NCBI RefSeq assembly: GCF_017562075.2
Contig: NC_054081.1
Location: 10,231,264 to 10,295,263 of the forward strand
Length of the DNA stretch: 64,000 bases
Source of the DNA: Anopheles merus
Taxonomy: Eukaryota > Arthropoda > Insecta > Diptera > Culicidae
Direction of reading: 5' to 3'
This document shows positions 46,000 to 58,844 of the stretch, one piece after another. The first letter of the stretch is position 1. Every line of letters starts with the position of its first letter. The notes beneath the pieces are model-generated. The model saw only the letters and a list, made by a program, of their open reading frames with translations, was not told where the DNA came from and ran no database searches. The translations under genes and the position numbers were made by a program.

Positions 46000-48500
46000 C
46001 TGACAATCTAGTGCCATTTTGTATTTAATAAATGTGTGCATTAAAAAAATAGCAAAATAGATATCTTTTGAAAAAACGCAATCATTTGTTGCACCATAGG
46101 CAAAGCAGTTATTCATTATCAAGCATAGAGAGTTTTTGTTTTTAAATGTTGACATTTGGTTTCAAATGTTCTAAACACACATAAAATTAAATCCATAGTT
46201 TTGGTTCCGTATAACTGACTACATCAATACTATCAATATTCAATAATTCTACGAGCTGTTTTCGTATTGCCTGTGTATTGGCGTTTTGGTTTTATAACTC
46301 AAAATATACTTCTAAACTCATTAAAACGTTGATTAAAACGTTTGACCCGATAGTTCAGATGACATAAAATAGGATAAAAATACGTTGTATAGATCTACCC
46401 GTAGCGTTACGTAACGCAAGAAAGTAACATCAAAACTGATGGAAATCGAGAGCGTTTGTTTGTGATTGTAATCAATATTTGTTGCGCTTATTATTTGTTT
46501 CGCTCACCACTTGCACAACAAGATTCAGCCACGAAGGTATATCCTGCTCCTAGTATCGGGTCCATCATATCCTGCTCCGCCATCATATCCTGCTCCTATT
46601 GGTAGTTCGGGTCGGTGCTGGCGGTGATAGGTCAGTCCAGCCGCTTCTAATTGCAATGTACTCGTTTTGCATTCTGGGCCTCGGTTCGCGATTGACATTG
46701 GGCGCTCGGGTACGCGCTGGTAAGGCACGTGCACGGACGACAAAGGACCCCGCCACCTTTTGTCCAGCGTTCTTTGTTTTTCGACTGTATCGAAGATGGG
46801 TTTTGCGGTAGAATTCCGACCGGCACGCCTCATTACGAATTCCGTCCGTACCGTTGATCCGTGTACGACATTAATTCCCATGTGTAATGTGTGTAAATTT
46901 TAATGAAGTGACCAGATGATTGCTTTGCGAAGCAGGAAGTGTATGTAAAATGGGCTTTTTGTTTCTGTGTGCTGCCTCCAAATTTCAGGATCCGTGGGAA
47001 AAATGGGCAATTAGGGGCGCCCGGTAAGCCAGCTAATTAATGGCTATGTAAATGAGCCACCAGATCAGACGATACTAGCTTAATGTTGCAAAACACGGTG
47101 CGGCGAATCGATACGATACGGCGATTCGGTTGCAATCAAGGAGAGTAAGTTGATAAGGAGAGGAGAAGGTCGGTAGAATTTTAAGACGACTTCCTAAAGT
47201 TCTTGGGTAGCAAAACAAAAGCGTTATCAAGCAAGAGTTGAGGGGAATGCCCTGCTTAATCACTTGCTAATGTTTTGCGTCGTTAATTGCAGACTAATTA
47301 ATTCTACGTTGTTCTGGGGGTTAGCAGATGCCTTAGCATTATGCGCCATGCGATTCGTTGTAGGTCTTATTGTTGGCAATGAGGCTGGTTTTTCTTGTGC
47401 CTCTGTTGAGATTCCAAAACTTCTGTTGAGATCCAACTACTATCACAAGTTGGCTTGTGTGTTTTTAAAACTAATTTTAACTCACAATTCCCAAAGTGTT
47501 CTAAACACGCAATGGATCAATAACGATCGAAAACTGAACGATCCGAATTGACGTCAGCTCCGGTGCGTGAGACTTGCCAACGCCAACGAGAACTTTGGTT
47601 CGTCTGATTTATGTTAATTGATCTCCAAAGACATCCGTTGCGCAGGGAAGGGTGGGAATATCTGCACCAAGGTGGGTTCCGAACCGACCGCGATTCAATG
47701 CCGTGTTGAATTGCTGCCGCGCGCCGATCTGCCGGGATTATGATAGCGAATCGGAGCGTTTTACGATGTTTGAAAATTTGCGCATTTTTTGGGGGGTTTT
47801 TTTTTATTCGTGCACGCAAGAGACTTTCCGAAAATTTGCGTCATTTGTCTTGGAAACCGGATTGGGGTTGCTGTCCTTTGCCTGTTTGCGTCATTGGCAG
47901 GACGAACTTCTTGGCATCGTCGTGCATTGGAGCTTGAGATTCTTGCCCAGTGGCTGTACTGGCGAGGAGTTTCAGCTTATTTCCTTTTGCTTTCGCGTTG
48001 TCAGTGCTTTAACGATGTTGCATTACAGCGTGTGCGCGTCGACAGCAGGCAGTGTTGGAGTTTCGGATTGAAGTGTGTTGGAGACTGCGCGCATCCGGCA
48101 ACTAGGCAGAAGGTAAAATGCGATAGCAGCAGAAAAATCCGACTAATCCCAGAGTAGACGAATTGATTAACAACTAATTAACAACGTTCTAATTGAATCG
48201 AACGATTTGCGAGATACGGACGGGCGAAACCCGTTTTTTGCAGTGTTAGACGAGGATTGTCCAATGGAAGATTCAGAGTTTCAGAATGGTTCAGACGTCA
48301 TTTCGCTTTCGTTAGGTTACGCAACTATCGTCTTGTTTATGGTTGAGTTGGAGTTTAGTAATCAGTAATGACACAAAGGCACACACTGTTGTCATGTTAT
48401 TTTTTTCTTTGTGGAATTAAATTTTATGCAAATCATGTTACATGCTCTTAATTATAGAAGTTTTACCAAACAATTCTTCAAATAGTTTCTGTTTTGTTGG
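46000..48500. other. Intergenic; possible upstream exon region at 47.5-48.1 kb
   Basis: A CRE-like TTGACGTCAG occurs at 47548-47557, and the following 550 bp is more GC-rich than its surroundings, ending with a donor-like AGAAG|GTAAAA near 48112. It could be an untranslated first exon of the plus-strand gene starting at 52176, but nothing proves it. A 118-codon minus-strand ORF at 46525-46881 is unrecognised. Confidence 0.25.
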
Positions 48501-48504
48501 TCGT

Positions 48505-49060
48505 TCTCCGATTCCAATTCCGAGCCGACTCCGGAATCAGAATAAGTGCTGGAATTAAAATAAGAAGTTTCAGAAGTAGAACCAGTTCCGAAGTCTTCAT
48601 GAGAATGATGGATCGTTTGGATCCGTTGCAGCTATCGATACAATCTTAGCTGCATAGGGCCAAAACGTCCTAAGGAGATGACAAAATGACGATTCTGATT
48701 CCGGAGTAGATTTCAGAGCCGATTTCAACTCCGGAAACGATTCCGATTCTAAAGTTGATTCCGGAGCCAACTCGGATTCCGGAATCGGAATTTGATCCGG
48801 ATTCGGAATCGGTTTTTTCATCTCAGAATTGCCAGCCAGAATCAGAATTGGTTCCGGAATTGGAATTAGCTCCGGCATCAGAATCTGTCATGGAATCAGA
48901 AGTTTCCGGTTCCGGTGCTAATTCCTAAGCCATTTTCGGAGCCGATTCCGATTCCGAAGCTGACTCCTAAAACAATTCCAAAAACTGATTCCGGACATAC
49001 TATCCGGAATCGATTCCAGAAAATGTTGGAGTTAGCCGAAATTGATTCCGAACAAAACTT
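48505..49060. repeat. GATTCCGGA-type minisatellite
   Basis: Irregular units of GATTCCGGAGCC and GGAATCGGAATC type, about 9-12 bp. Related in style to the GACTCC arrays but more diverged. I found no terminal inverted repeats. Confidence 0.6.
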
Positions 49061-49103
49061 TCTTTTTTCCATCAACTATTTCAAATCACACAATGGAATA
49101 GTT

Positions 49104-49341
49104 CAGGGATCTTCAAACTTTTCAGTTGGCGGCCCGCATTGCTTCACAAATAACGTTGTTGCGGGCCATTTTGACGCTATCTTCAGAATTAATGGATGTA
49201 TAATTCTCGTTCAAAAGTAAAAAAAAAAACTATTTTTTTGATTAATTAGCCAAAAAATAAGCTTTACAAAGTCATCGCGGTCCGCATTACATGCTTTGGA
49301 TGCTCGCATGCACCCCGCGGGTCGTAGTTTGGAGACCCCTG
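49104..49341. mobile_element. hAT-type MITE, 238 bp, with 8-bp TSD
   Basis: The left end CAGGGATCTTCAAACTTTTC and inverted right end CAGGGGTCTCCAAACTACGA match, with GGCCCGC subterminal blocks. Flanking octamers GAATAGTT (49096-49103) and GAATAGGT (49342-49349) agree at 7 of 8. No ORF. Confidence 0.85.
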
Positions 49342-49362
49342 GAATAGGTCAATCAGTTAGGG

Positions 49363-50011
49363 CAGCGGTCGGCAAAGTCTGGCAAAGACGGAAAGCAACT
49401 AATCGTATAACAATACATGCGTACTGAACATCTTGTAACATGACATTTTCTACATACCGTCGTATTATTCTAACTTTTATTAATTTATTAACCTTTGTTT
49501 ATGAACTATAAACGATTTCAGCCTTATGGGTTGGAGCAGAATCCCGTTGAAAGTAAAAACTGGCTTTTCCAAAAAGTATTTTAGGCTTCAAATGGCTTTT
49601 GGTGATGCCAAACAATGACAATTTGGCCCTCTCGTTAATATCTTCGCTTCCCAAACCAACTCAGATGTTGAATTTATATCTCGTTATACGGCGTGTATTA
49701 CATGAAGCAGTTAAATGCCGGTATATCAAAACTAACTCCTTAAACATCAGATCAATTTTTCTTGTGCAAAGTTACCACTAAATAAATCAATGCAAGGATC
49801 CCAGGATCTAACCTCCACCATACTATTATTACAATTAATTTTATTAACAGGAATTACCAGTCTTTAACCTTGCTTGAATGATGGTATGACAGCACTCGAA
49901 TAATACCACCTTTCACATTGCTTGAAATCACTAATCAATTGTTTTGATGTTAAATTTTCAATAATTTGATAATTTAAGTACAAAATTAACTGAATAGTTC
50001 GCCGACCGCTG
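49363..50011. mobile_element. hAT-like element with CAGCGGTCGGC ends
   Basis: The left end CAGCGGTCGGCAAAGT and inverted right end CAGCGGTCGGCGAACT match over 16 bp with two differences. The flanking octamers agree poorly (4 of 8), so the duplication is not supported. It starts 22 bp after the preceding MITE. Confidence 0.6.
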
Positions 50012-52175
50012 ATATAATGGTATGTGTCAACCGGATAGAGGAATTTTACAAACAAAAGAGAATAAATTATGGTTACGAGGACGAGCGCATCATTAAAATA
50101 GTTTCTACCATTCGGGATTTGAACTTGGAACGGACATGCTGTGCTGTTTGTTTGGTTGTGCGTTTGCTGACTGTACAATGGCACCGACACGTTAGGTGAT
50201 AGTGATTTAGGGCTACACGTCCTGTTTGCGTTCCAAAGTCATTGTGTATCTCATGCGTTTCCTTCGCTTTTCTTTGTTTCAGTGATCTTCCCTTTGGAGC
50301 GCCTGGGCTACCGCACGGCCCTCTACCCTCCTATCGATCTCCTGGTCATCATCATCATCAATTATCACCATCATCGGTGCCTTCGTCACCTGTTGCAGTG
50401 TGTTTGTGTGGAAATCCCTCTCTTACTCCCACTATATCCGGTCGCTTGTTGGGAGAGGAACGTAGACAGCGAGAGAGAGACAGAGAGAAAGAAAGGAAAA
50501 AAAGGAAAACAGAAAAAGAAACAGAGAAGAACATAAAAAGAAAGAGTGAGAGAGAGAGAGTGAAATCGAGCGACAAGGACAGCAAGTCGGGAAATTTTTT
50601 GTAATGCCGTCGTGTGGTGGAAGCGAATGAACCAGGTGCTGCCTGGAGACCATTCGGAGTGAAAGCGACCCAACGGTCACCAGCACTCAGAGATCCCTTG
50701 AATAAGCGCTTGAATAAGAACTTGAATTGGCGAAATTATTCAAGTGATCCGTCGGGTCCCGAAGCCGAAGCAAACCCGAAGCCGAAGCAAAACCCGAACG
50801 GGGGTCTGCACGAATATTCGTTTTAATAGCCCCCTCCCCTTTTTCGCAGATTTTCTCTCTGAAATTACACTGTGCACACAATTACATCAACACAATTCGA
50901 TTTATTGAAAATAGCCAAGTGCGTGGCTGTGTGTAGTATCACCGTGGACTGCAGAAAACTACCTGCACTAGAACAGAGCGCTGGTGTGGCCAAATGTGTG
51001 CATGTGTGTACTTGCTCCACTGAAAGCCGGTATCGCACCAGATTTCGGGTATCGCTTTGTGCGTGCGTGTGTGTTATTGTCACAGCACACTCGTTCATCA
51101 TTTTTTTTTTTTTCGTTCTTTCGCTTGAGCCACTCGATTTCGTTCTTCGCAGATTTTGGCAGCGCACGAGGGGGTTTCGGCTTCAACTTCCAACAACAAC
51201 AACCACACGAGGAGGCTCGGGGACACTCACCAAGGGAAAATCGCTCAAATTAGAGCGAGACACAGATAGAAACAGTGAAAGGTCAATTAAAAAGCTTCGG
51301 CTTTTGACCGTTGGGCGATAGACAAGACGACATTTCAATCTTCGCAAACAGCAAGGCATCCCGAACGCCGAAAACTTTCCGAAGTCGGCGACGAAGTCGG
51401 CCCCTACCAGACGCGTCTTGGGAACGGCCCCGCAGCAGCAAGAGCAGAGAGGCTGTGGCCCGCGCCTAGTAGCTGCTCTCCGCGCTCGGCGCTCGGAGGC
51501 GCATTTTACGCTCTCGGCAAACCGGTACCACCGATTCAGAGCGTACACCGTCCCGCACTCTTTGGACCAACCACATTCCCCTCCTTCCAGCGGCCTCCAC
51601 TCAGGCATCGAAAGAGGGCTTGAGAGAGAGAGAGAGCGCGCTCCGCCTAGAGTGGGAGCCCGATTGCGCAGCCCCGGATAAGTGGGTCGCAGTCGCGAGA
51701 GAGAGAGAGAGAGAGAGCGGGAAGCCCGAAGCGCGGTACCCGATCGGGCCCCGCAGCAGACGACGGCGGTTCGCCCGGGCCCCGATCGTGTGATATCGTG
51801 GCTGGAAAAGTCACGCTGCGCTGCCGGTGGAGACGGAACGGGCGGTATCGGGCCGCCGATCGGGGCCTGATCGGCGGTGTGGTGTGTGCGCGCGCGCGCG
51901 CGCCCTCGCTTAGCTCGGGTTTGGTTTCGGGTTTGAAGGTGGGGTGGTAAAGGGAACGGCACCCGTTTTTGGTGGGGCACACACACGCAGCGAAACGTCA
52001 CTCGCACCGCGAGCGAGCATAGTATAGTAGTAGCAGAAGCGACGGCAGCATCATCAGCAGCAGTTGGCAGCAGCAGCAGGCAGACAGACAGACAGACAGC
52101 AGGCAACAGGCAACGGCATTTCGGGGGCTTCGAGTGCTCGAGCGGTCCATCGAACGGCTCACAATTGTTTTGACT
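50012..52175 (+). promoter_or_regulatory. 5' region of the gene starting at 52176
   Basis: GC content rises from about 51300. It has GAGAG runs (51622-51640, 51698-51718, candidate GAGA-factor sites), a (GC)n tract near 51890, and CAG/GACA repeats at 52035-52100 just before the start codon. This is typical of a long 5' UTR and promoter of an insect developmental or neuronal gene. Transcription start not determined. Confidence 0.4.
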
Positions 52176-52547
52176 ATGGCGTGTTTAAGTTCGTCCAACC
52201 GGGCCTGTGTCCGCGTAGTGCAGGAGAAACTGTGTCAGCTATTGGCGGTCGCGAAGGGTCCGCTCGGTCAGCAGCAGCAGCAGCAGCGGGACCTGTCGCT
52301 GCCCGCGTCCGGCCCGGTAGTGAACGTCGGTGGCGATGGTGGAGGCGGCGGAGGCGGCCACCGGGCCGCGCTGCTCTCGGCCGGGTCCGGCGGGACGCCG
52401 CTGGTCGCGCACAGCGTCAGCGGCCCGATCAAGCGCAGCTTTTACACTGGCCGCGGCAACTTCATTCAACCTGCAGCTGCACTCGCCCCGGCCAGGGCTG
52501 GTGCCCGCGTGCCAGTCGGTACGGGCGCCCTGTTCGAGCTGAACCAG
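52176..52547 (+). CDS. First coding exon of an unidentified gene
   Basis: The ATG at 52176 has a good context (GACTATGG). The upstream extension of this frame begins with GTG, so 52176 is the first ATG. The 124 codons end in phase 0 at GAACCAG|GTGAGT. The peptide starts MACLSSSNRACVRVVQEKLC, then has a poly-Gln run (about residues 32-38), a Gly-rich stretch (about 55-65) and an Ala/Pro/Arg-rich end. GC-rich third positions and the strong donor argue for a real exon. I do not recognise the family. Subsequent exons are not identifiable in the remaining 11.4 kb, so the first intron probably leaves the window. Confidence 0.6.
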
Positions 52548-53724
52548 GTGAGTGCGAATATTACAGTTCGTAGGGAAATGGAAATTTTTTTGGGCAAAAT
52601 TTTGTGCTCGCAAGCTGGTGCAGCATTCGTGCAAGTGGAACACACCGAACAAAAAAAGTGGAACAGGATATCGTTTACGGTGGCGGTCACCAGTGTGTGT
52701 GTGTCGTGTGTGTGTGTCGTTCGGAACGATCAACGCACCACATCAGGGCCACATTGCAGCAGCAGCAGCAATCGTGGCCGAAAAAGTTGGACTCAGGTGG
52801 CCTCCCGCCCCGGGATACGGGGTTCCACGACCCGGCGGTCGGGGCCTACCGATCACTCCGAGTGGCTGACGAAAGTGTGAAAGTTTTCATCCTTGAGGTG
52901 GTCCGCTGACACACACACACACAGACAGAGAGAGAGAGAGGGACGCACCGCGCGCACGTTTATGCGGTGAAGCTGCAGACGCGCTGATGACGTGCAGAGG
53001 CTACGTGGCAGCAGCAACAACAAACCACGCCGTGTGGACGAACGCTACTTGCGTACGAAGATCGCGGCTTCGGTTTTGGGAAGCCTTTTTTCGTCCGTCC
53101 TTTTTGGTTTTTTTTTTTTTGATGGTGTTTTGTTGTTGTTGTTGAGGGGGAGAGACACGTTTCTTGCCGTTACGCAACGGTGCGCGATTACGGCAAATAA
53201 TCGGAGTGGTCGGCGCAAGGACCATTGCACAACACCCAAAACTGCCTAAGTTTTCGTTTCCATCGATCACATGCACGGGGAACGGTTTGTTGAGGCTTGC
53301 AGCGACTGAAGACTGCAGGAAGGACTTTGCCGCAGACGACGAACCCTTTTCGGTTTTGATTTTTTTTTTTGCTTTTTCGATGGATGCTTTTTTTCCTTCC
53401 TTCAATTGCATTGAACATGAAAGATCCTGTTGGCAAGCGGGCTTTGTAGATGTATCTTTACTCTGCCTGCTTACTACCATTGCCTGTACCATAATCCTGT
53501 TAGGAGACCGCAGGTGATAATGACACCTGTGAATGAATTGGCACCGACATCTCTGGATCGCAGGCGTGGGACCGGCTTGGGAAGGAGCTCGTGGGTGGGT
53601 ATCGTAGCACCTCGCCAGCGTATTCCATCGCATATTCGAGGTCTGGCTTGCCTGCGAGCTACCTTCATCTCCGCACCAAAGTCAGCTCTGTCCGTTGGTA
53701 CCATATGTTTATTGCCATTAGCGG

Positions 53725-53756
<32 letters not shown>

Positions 53757-54824
53757 CAAGCGACGCTTTTCAGTGTGCCGAGTGCCGCCGAACCTGACCG
53801 CTCCGGGCCAAACATTGCTGTTTTTTTTTTTGCTGTGTTGTTAAGGTAAGGTGGTGGTTTCAACTGCTCTATCAACTTTCATTTACCCGCGGAGAGCCGC
53901 CGAATGCGCAACAACGGCTGGATAACGGCTGTGATAAGCGGGCGTAAAGGGAGAGGCGATGGGGAGGTAGGGGGGAAGGCAAGCGTAAAGAGAGAAAGTA
54001 GCGGCGGCGGATTATGGACAACAACAGCGGAGCACAAATCAACCACGGCAACAAAGGAAAAGGCACCAACATTACACTCCGCAGCGCTGGAAGGAAAGCA
54101 GCCCGCTCAGTATGAGAGAAATGACGAGACAGAGAGAGAGAGAAACATCAAAAGAACACACACACACAGCAGCCACAGCGTGGTGTTTTCGGTGGATAAG
54201 AAATGGTGTTTTGGAATTCCGAAAGCCCTCCCTCACATTTCTCCCCTGCCGTTTTTTTAGCGTGTCCTGGCAGTGTGCTGTTCGGGGGGGTTCCGGAATG
54301 GAAAGCGGAAACATGCCGTACCGGTGAGAGAGAGAGAGAGAGCGAGTGAGCGAGTGCAAAAATTGGGATACACCAGGGGGAAGGTGCATAGCAAAACCGG
54401 GGTGGAAAGTATCGAGCGCCTCCCAAAAGAGAAACATGGATCGTCCCCCCCCTCCATTTCTTTGGGAGAAAGCAATCTTGAGGCCACATTCGTATAACAC
54501 ACACACACACGAACGTACGCACACACACACACATTCCCGGTCTCGTGTGCGAGTGGATTCCCAGCCAGTGGGCCACCCAAAATGTAGCATACCCCATAAT
54601 TCAGAGTGGGGTGAGGAGGAAGGAGGGGGGGGGCAGGTTGTGGAAAAGCGCAATGGTTGTTCCCGACGTTTTGATGGAGCGTGGACCAAACCAAATGTCT
54701 CGAGCGAGCGGCGGAAAAGATGGATTTTTGCGCGCAAGAATACATTGGAAGGATCATGCCGAACTCTTCGTGGACAGCCTTCTCTCTACCTTTCTCCTCC
54801 AAAAAAACAACCTTGTTTGTGTGT

Positions 54825-54865
<41 letters not shown>

Positions 54866-57787
54866 TTCCTGACCCCAAAACATGTGCGGCATGATCAGCT
54901 GTGGCTCTACTATCAAACAATGCTGAAGTAGGAGTGGACGACATGTGCAAGTAGGAACTGATGCTGCAATGCAATCTCACCAGTGACAGCCACTAGGCAG
55001 TGTTGTACTACCGATTTGCTTCGACTCTCTAGTGACAGAGCCCAGCCTCGCCAGGATATCAGTTTTGGAGCGGGTGAGGGATGTGTTTACAGCAAACGGA
55101 ACTCCCAGGGCGCTCTTGAACTTCATGCAAACTTCATCAATCATCAATCAACCACCAAAAAAAAAAAAAAAACCCGCCCGCGAATACGTTCGGTTGCATG
55201 GGAGGAGACCGTCCCTCGAGCAGCCGTGATGTGATAGCAGTGTGATAGCCGGTGAGACATCAAGTTTGCCTTGTGTTCTGGGTGTGTGGCCAGTGAGGTC
55301 GAGGAAGTCAGTTCTGCACACTCCCACAGTGATGAATGGTGATGGGGAGTTGAAGATGTGCTCCAGATGTGGACTACCGTCTGTGTATAACTGTGCGGAT
55401 TTTCAAGACACAAGCACCTGAAGTGAGATTAGATGTTCCGATTGAGTGCTAGGGCGAGTACCTTGCGTCCTGAACGTCGCTGGAATTTCTGTTTTCTCAC
55501 CAAAGTGTGGATAGTGAATGTGATCTTATTGAACAACTCTCAAGAATTCAACCATGTGTGGGGTGCAATCGATAGTGGATGTTTAAAAAAAACCCAAAGA
55601 AATTGGTAACTCATTCTGCTGCTAATTGGAACTCCGCGTACTCCTCACGAGGATTCATCAGAATGGCTCGGTGTGCGCGCTCTACTCCAGTTAGTGGTTA
55701 GAGTCATCTAGCCTGGTCGGAACTCCCCGTGCCGGACGTGCCGCAGTAAACCTATGCCGCCTAGTCGACGGATTACCCTTCGCCGGCCAGTTGCTTTTCA
55801 TTCGCACATTGCCCTACTCTTAGCAAGCTGGTTAACGGTCTTGATGCGAGGTCACCGACCATTTCATAACCGAATTCTCTTTTCGCTCACTGGGCACGCC
55901 GGACTCGTTTAGCCCTGGACCGGAATTGAGGTGTCAAGTTTTCAAGTCTTTTGATTCGTGCTCGGATTTAGTTTTTCAACGTCTGAGTTGGAGTAGATGG
56001 TCGACTCCACTACGGATTACCCATCACCGCCGAATATATCCGTTCCAAAAGGTGTATGTGTGTGTGTGCGTGTGACTGTTTGGCACAGTGAATGCAAATG
56101 GAAAGGAGGGAGATAGGAATACCAAGGCATAGGACAACCGTTTGGAAGTCTGTTTGGTACGGTGAGCATATGCGCTCAGGGACCATCAATGCTTTGCTGA
56201 TCCACTATCATACAGAATACCAAAGTGTGTGTGCGTGTGTGTGTGTTTGTGCCATAGAGCAGGTTTTCTCGTTTTACCACATACACACACGTTGTCGTTA
56301 GTCAGAGGTCAAGTCATCGCCGCGGTGGGCTAGATCGCCCCATCATTATCCAAAATCAATGTCGACATAGGACCAGTAGCAGCAGCATCTACTAACATTA
56401 GGTTATATGGATTGCCTTGGAAAAGGAAGTCGAAAACGACATTTGAAATCGAACCAAATCCTCAGCACATAAGCGCGATGGGGTGGGAGTCAGATTAATC
56501 GGTTTTGTGTTTTTCTTCTTCTTTATGTGGGTCAATCCGAGGCAAGCGAGGCAGCCCCCGGGCGCTTACAATAAAACATCGATTTCAACTAATTCCAAGC
56601 GGCACGGTTGCATTCTTGCACGATTGGCACTGGAGAGCATTGGAGAACGAGAGGGATGAGGCTTGCGAGTAGGACATGCACACAAACTTTGCAGCGATGG
56701 GCCTTTTTACCATCCCTTTGAAGAAACTGTTCCCTACGGGTTTTGCTCGCGATGGACGTTCCCAACGTTGCATGTCTCCAAGAACCGCCGTAGTATTCGA
56801 GTGAACGGTGCACTATTACTACCTGTTTGACGTCTTGCTTTTTTGTTGCCCCGTTTGAAAGCGTGATATGAGCGTACGTTGTCCCCATTCGGCACGTGGG
56901 CTGACACCAATACCATTACAGCCGACAATACGAGCGGGTAACATTTTAATGTGATTAGTACTATTTTGCCGGCACTACTGCTACCATTACCACTACAGAC
57001 AGCTTCGTAGATACGTAGCGCCCATTATTGGTTTGCGCATTATACGCGCTCGTGTCCTCAAAAAAGGAAATATGGCAATCACTTGGAGAGAAAACTGAAG
57101 TCGTCTCGCCCTCTGCTTCCCCTCCTCGCTGGCTGTACCATCACCACCGTCTGTGGTTGGTTGCGTCGGGGTACTACTCTACATGCGATTTGCGACCTGG
57201 TGCGTGTACAGCAATGCCTTCAGCACTACCTGTGAACCCGATAACTGCCAGCGTAATAACACGAAATCGTCTTATATCAAACGTATCAAACCACTGCTGT
57301 GGTTTGAGGGTGTCGGTGGCAGTGCAGCAGGCTCCACGGGGGAAACAGGTTCCAAATTTTTTGTTCCTCCATTCCTTTTGCTTTTTTTTGTTGTTGCTGT
57401 TGCTGGTTTCGGTGTGTGTGTGTGCGTGCATTCGTTCCTACCTTTTCAGTTGGCCTCAATGTTTGGCCTCATTTTGTGCCGCCCGTGCGGAGGTAGTGGC
57501 ACTGCTGCTTCCAATCGCTATCGGCTTCATCTGCTGAATGAAGCTGTGAAGCGCTCGGAGTAGGAGTCATTTCGGGGTTCTTGTCCCGGTGAACCGGTGT
57601 CGGCCGAAACGAAACAAACGAACCGACAGCAAAATAAATAGACAACAACATTCTGAAGTCCGCAAGTGGGACGCAAACTGGTGCCCCTGGGGGTGTATTT
57701 CCAGGAGGCGTACCGTTCTTTGGGAAGTTAGGGGAAAGAGATATCGGTGAGGATATAGGATCCAAGGTTTACTTCGGTTATATTAAA

Positions 57788-57946
<159 letters not shown>

Positions 57947-58819
57947 AGGGGCAAAATACCAAAAACCGGAACGCGACCTATATACACTGCACGACCGTGT
58001 TGTGTCGTCTTTGCCGTCGTCTTCATCGTCCGAGTTGCGCGTGCAGATGACGAATCTTGCACCGGCCGACCGAGTTGATCGAACTGCTCCCGGTGCAGGT
58101 TCCAGCAAGCGGTGACGTCCTCGTCTGGAATGCAACCTGCTCTCATCGCACAGACTGGCCGCTTTCTCGACCAAGGTCTTCCGCTCGAAGGTGTACTGCG
58201 CGTTCATTGATGTACGTGCGCGCGCACCGTGTGCGGTGAGAGTCCGCTGCGGCGGTAGGGGGGTGTACGGTTTCACAGCCAGTCCACGCTCGCTCGTGCC
58301 CAACTTTCCAACGCGGAAAGCGGGAGAGCCGTGCTGTGGAGCAATCAAGTTTTTGTTGTACTTTTTTTTTTCTCGAGTTCGGCTGAGAGAAATTTCGGAA
58401 ACTGTGCTACGGCTTGTGGCGCGACCCAGATTGGGGTCGGCGGTTCGCCGCCCCACCAAACAAGCGTTTGTTTGTTATTGCTCGTTCGCTTGCGTGCCCG
58501 CCACGACACGCGTCTTTGTGGATGTGCAACCTTTTCCTTCCCGGGCAGCATCCGTGTTAGCCCAGAGCCTAATTTCAATTGTCTGTAGCGCTGCTTCGCT
58601 TGAGCCTGAGCGCGCCAGCAGCGACGAAATCGCTCCTCGGGCGGTTAGGCGATGGCTGCTATCTCTACGCATCTACCCTGTGTGGCGGTCACTGTTGGAA
58701 GGGGGTTTACTTTCTCTTGAATTCTGCACGACCCATCCCGGTTGAAGCTTGTTTTTTTGCGACCGAGATTCCTTGGGCGAGAACACCAACCGCCAGGTCA
58801 TTCACGGCGAGGCAGACGG

Positions 58820-58844
58820 ATGAACCTCAAAGGAGGACCTGCCG
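58820..58844 (+). other. Possible alternative first-exon end with strong donor
   Basis: An ATG in GACGGATGAAC is followed by seven further codons and CTGCCG|GTGAGTG. The 600 bp upstream is CpG-rich. The phase (1) differs from that of the 52547 donor (0), so it cannot be a simple coding alternative. Confidence 0.2.

Noticed and set aside
46525..46881. 118-codon minus-strand ORF as a retroelement pol tail
   Set aside because: Only a short KRWRGP stretch is suggestive; no catalytic motif or neighbouring element.
58191..58844. Coding first exon upstream of the GTGAGT donor at 58845
   Set aside because: Long frames there are in inconsistent phases and GC-driven; only the short donor-proximal ATG was kept as a weak possibility.
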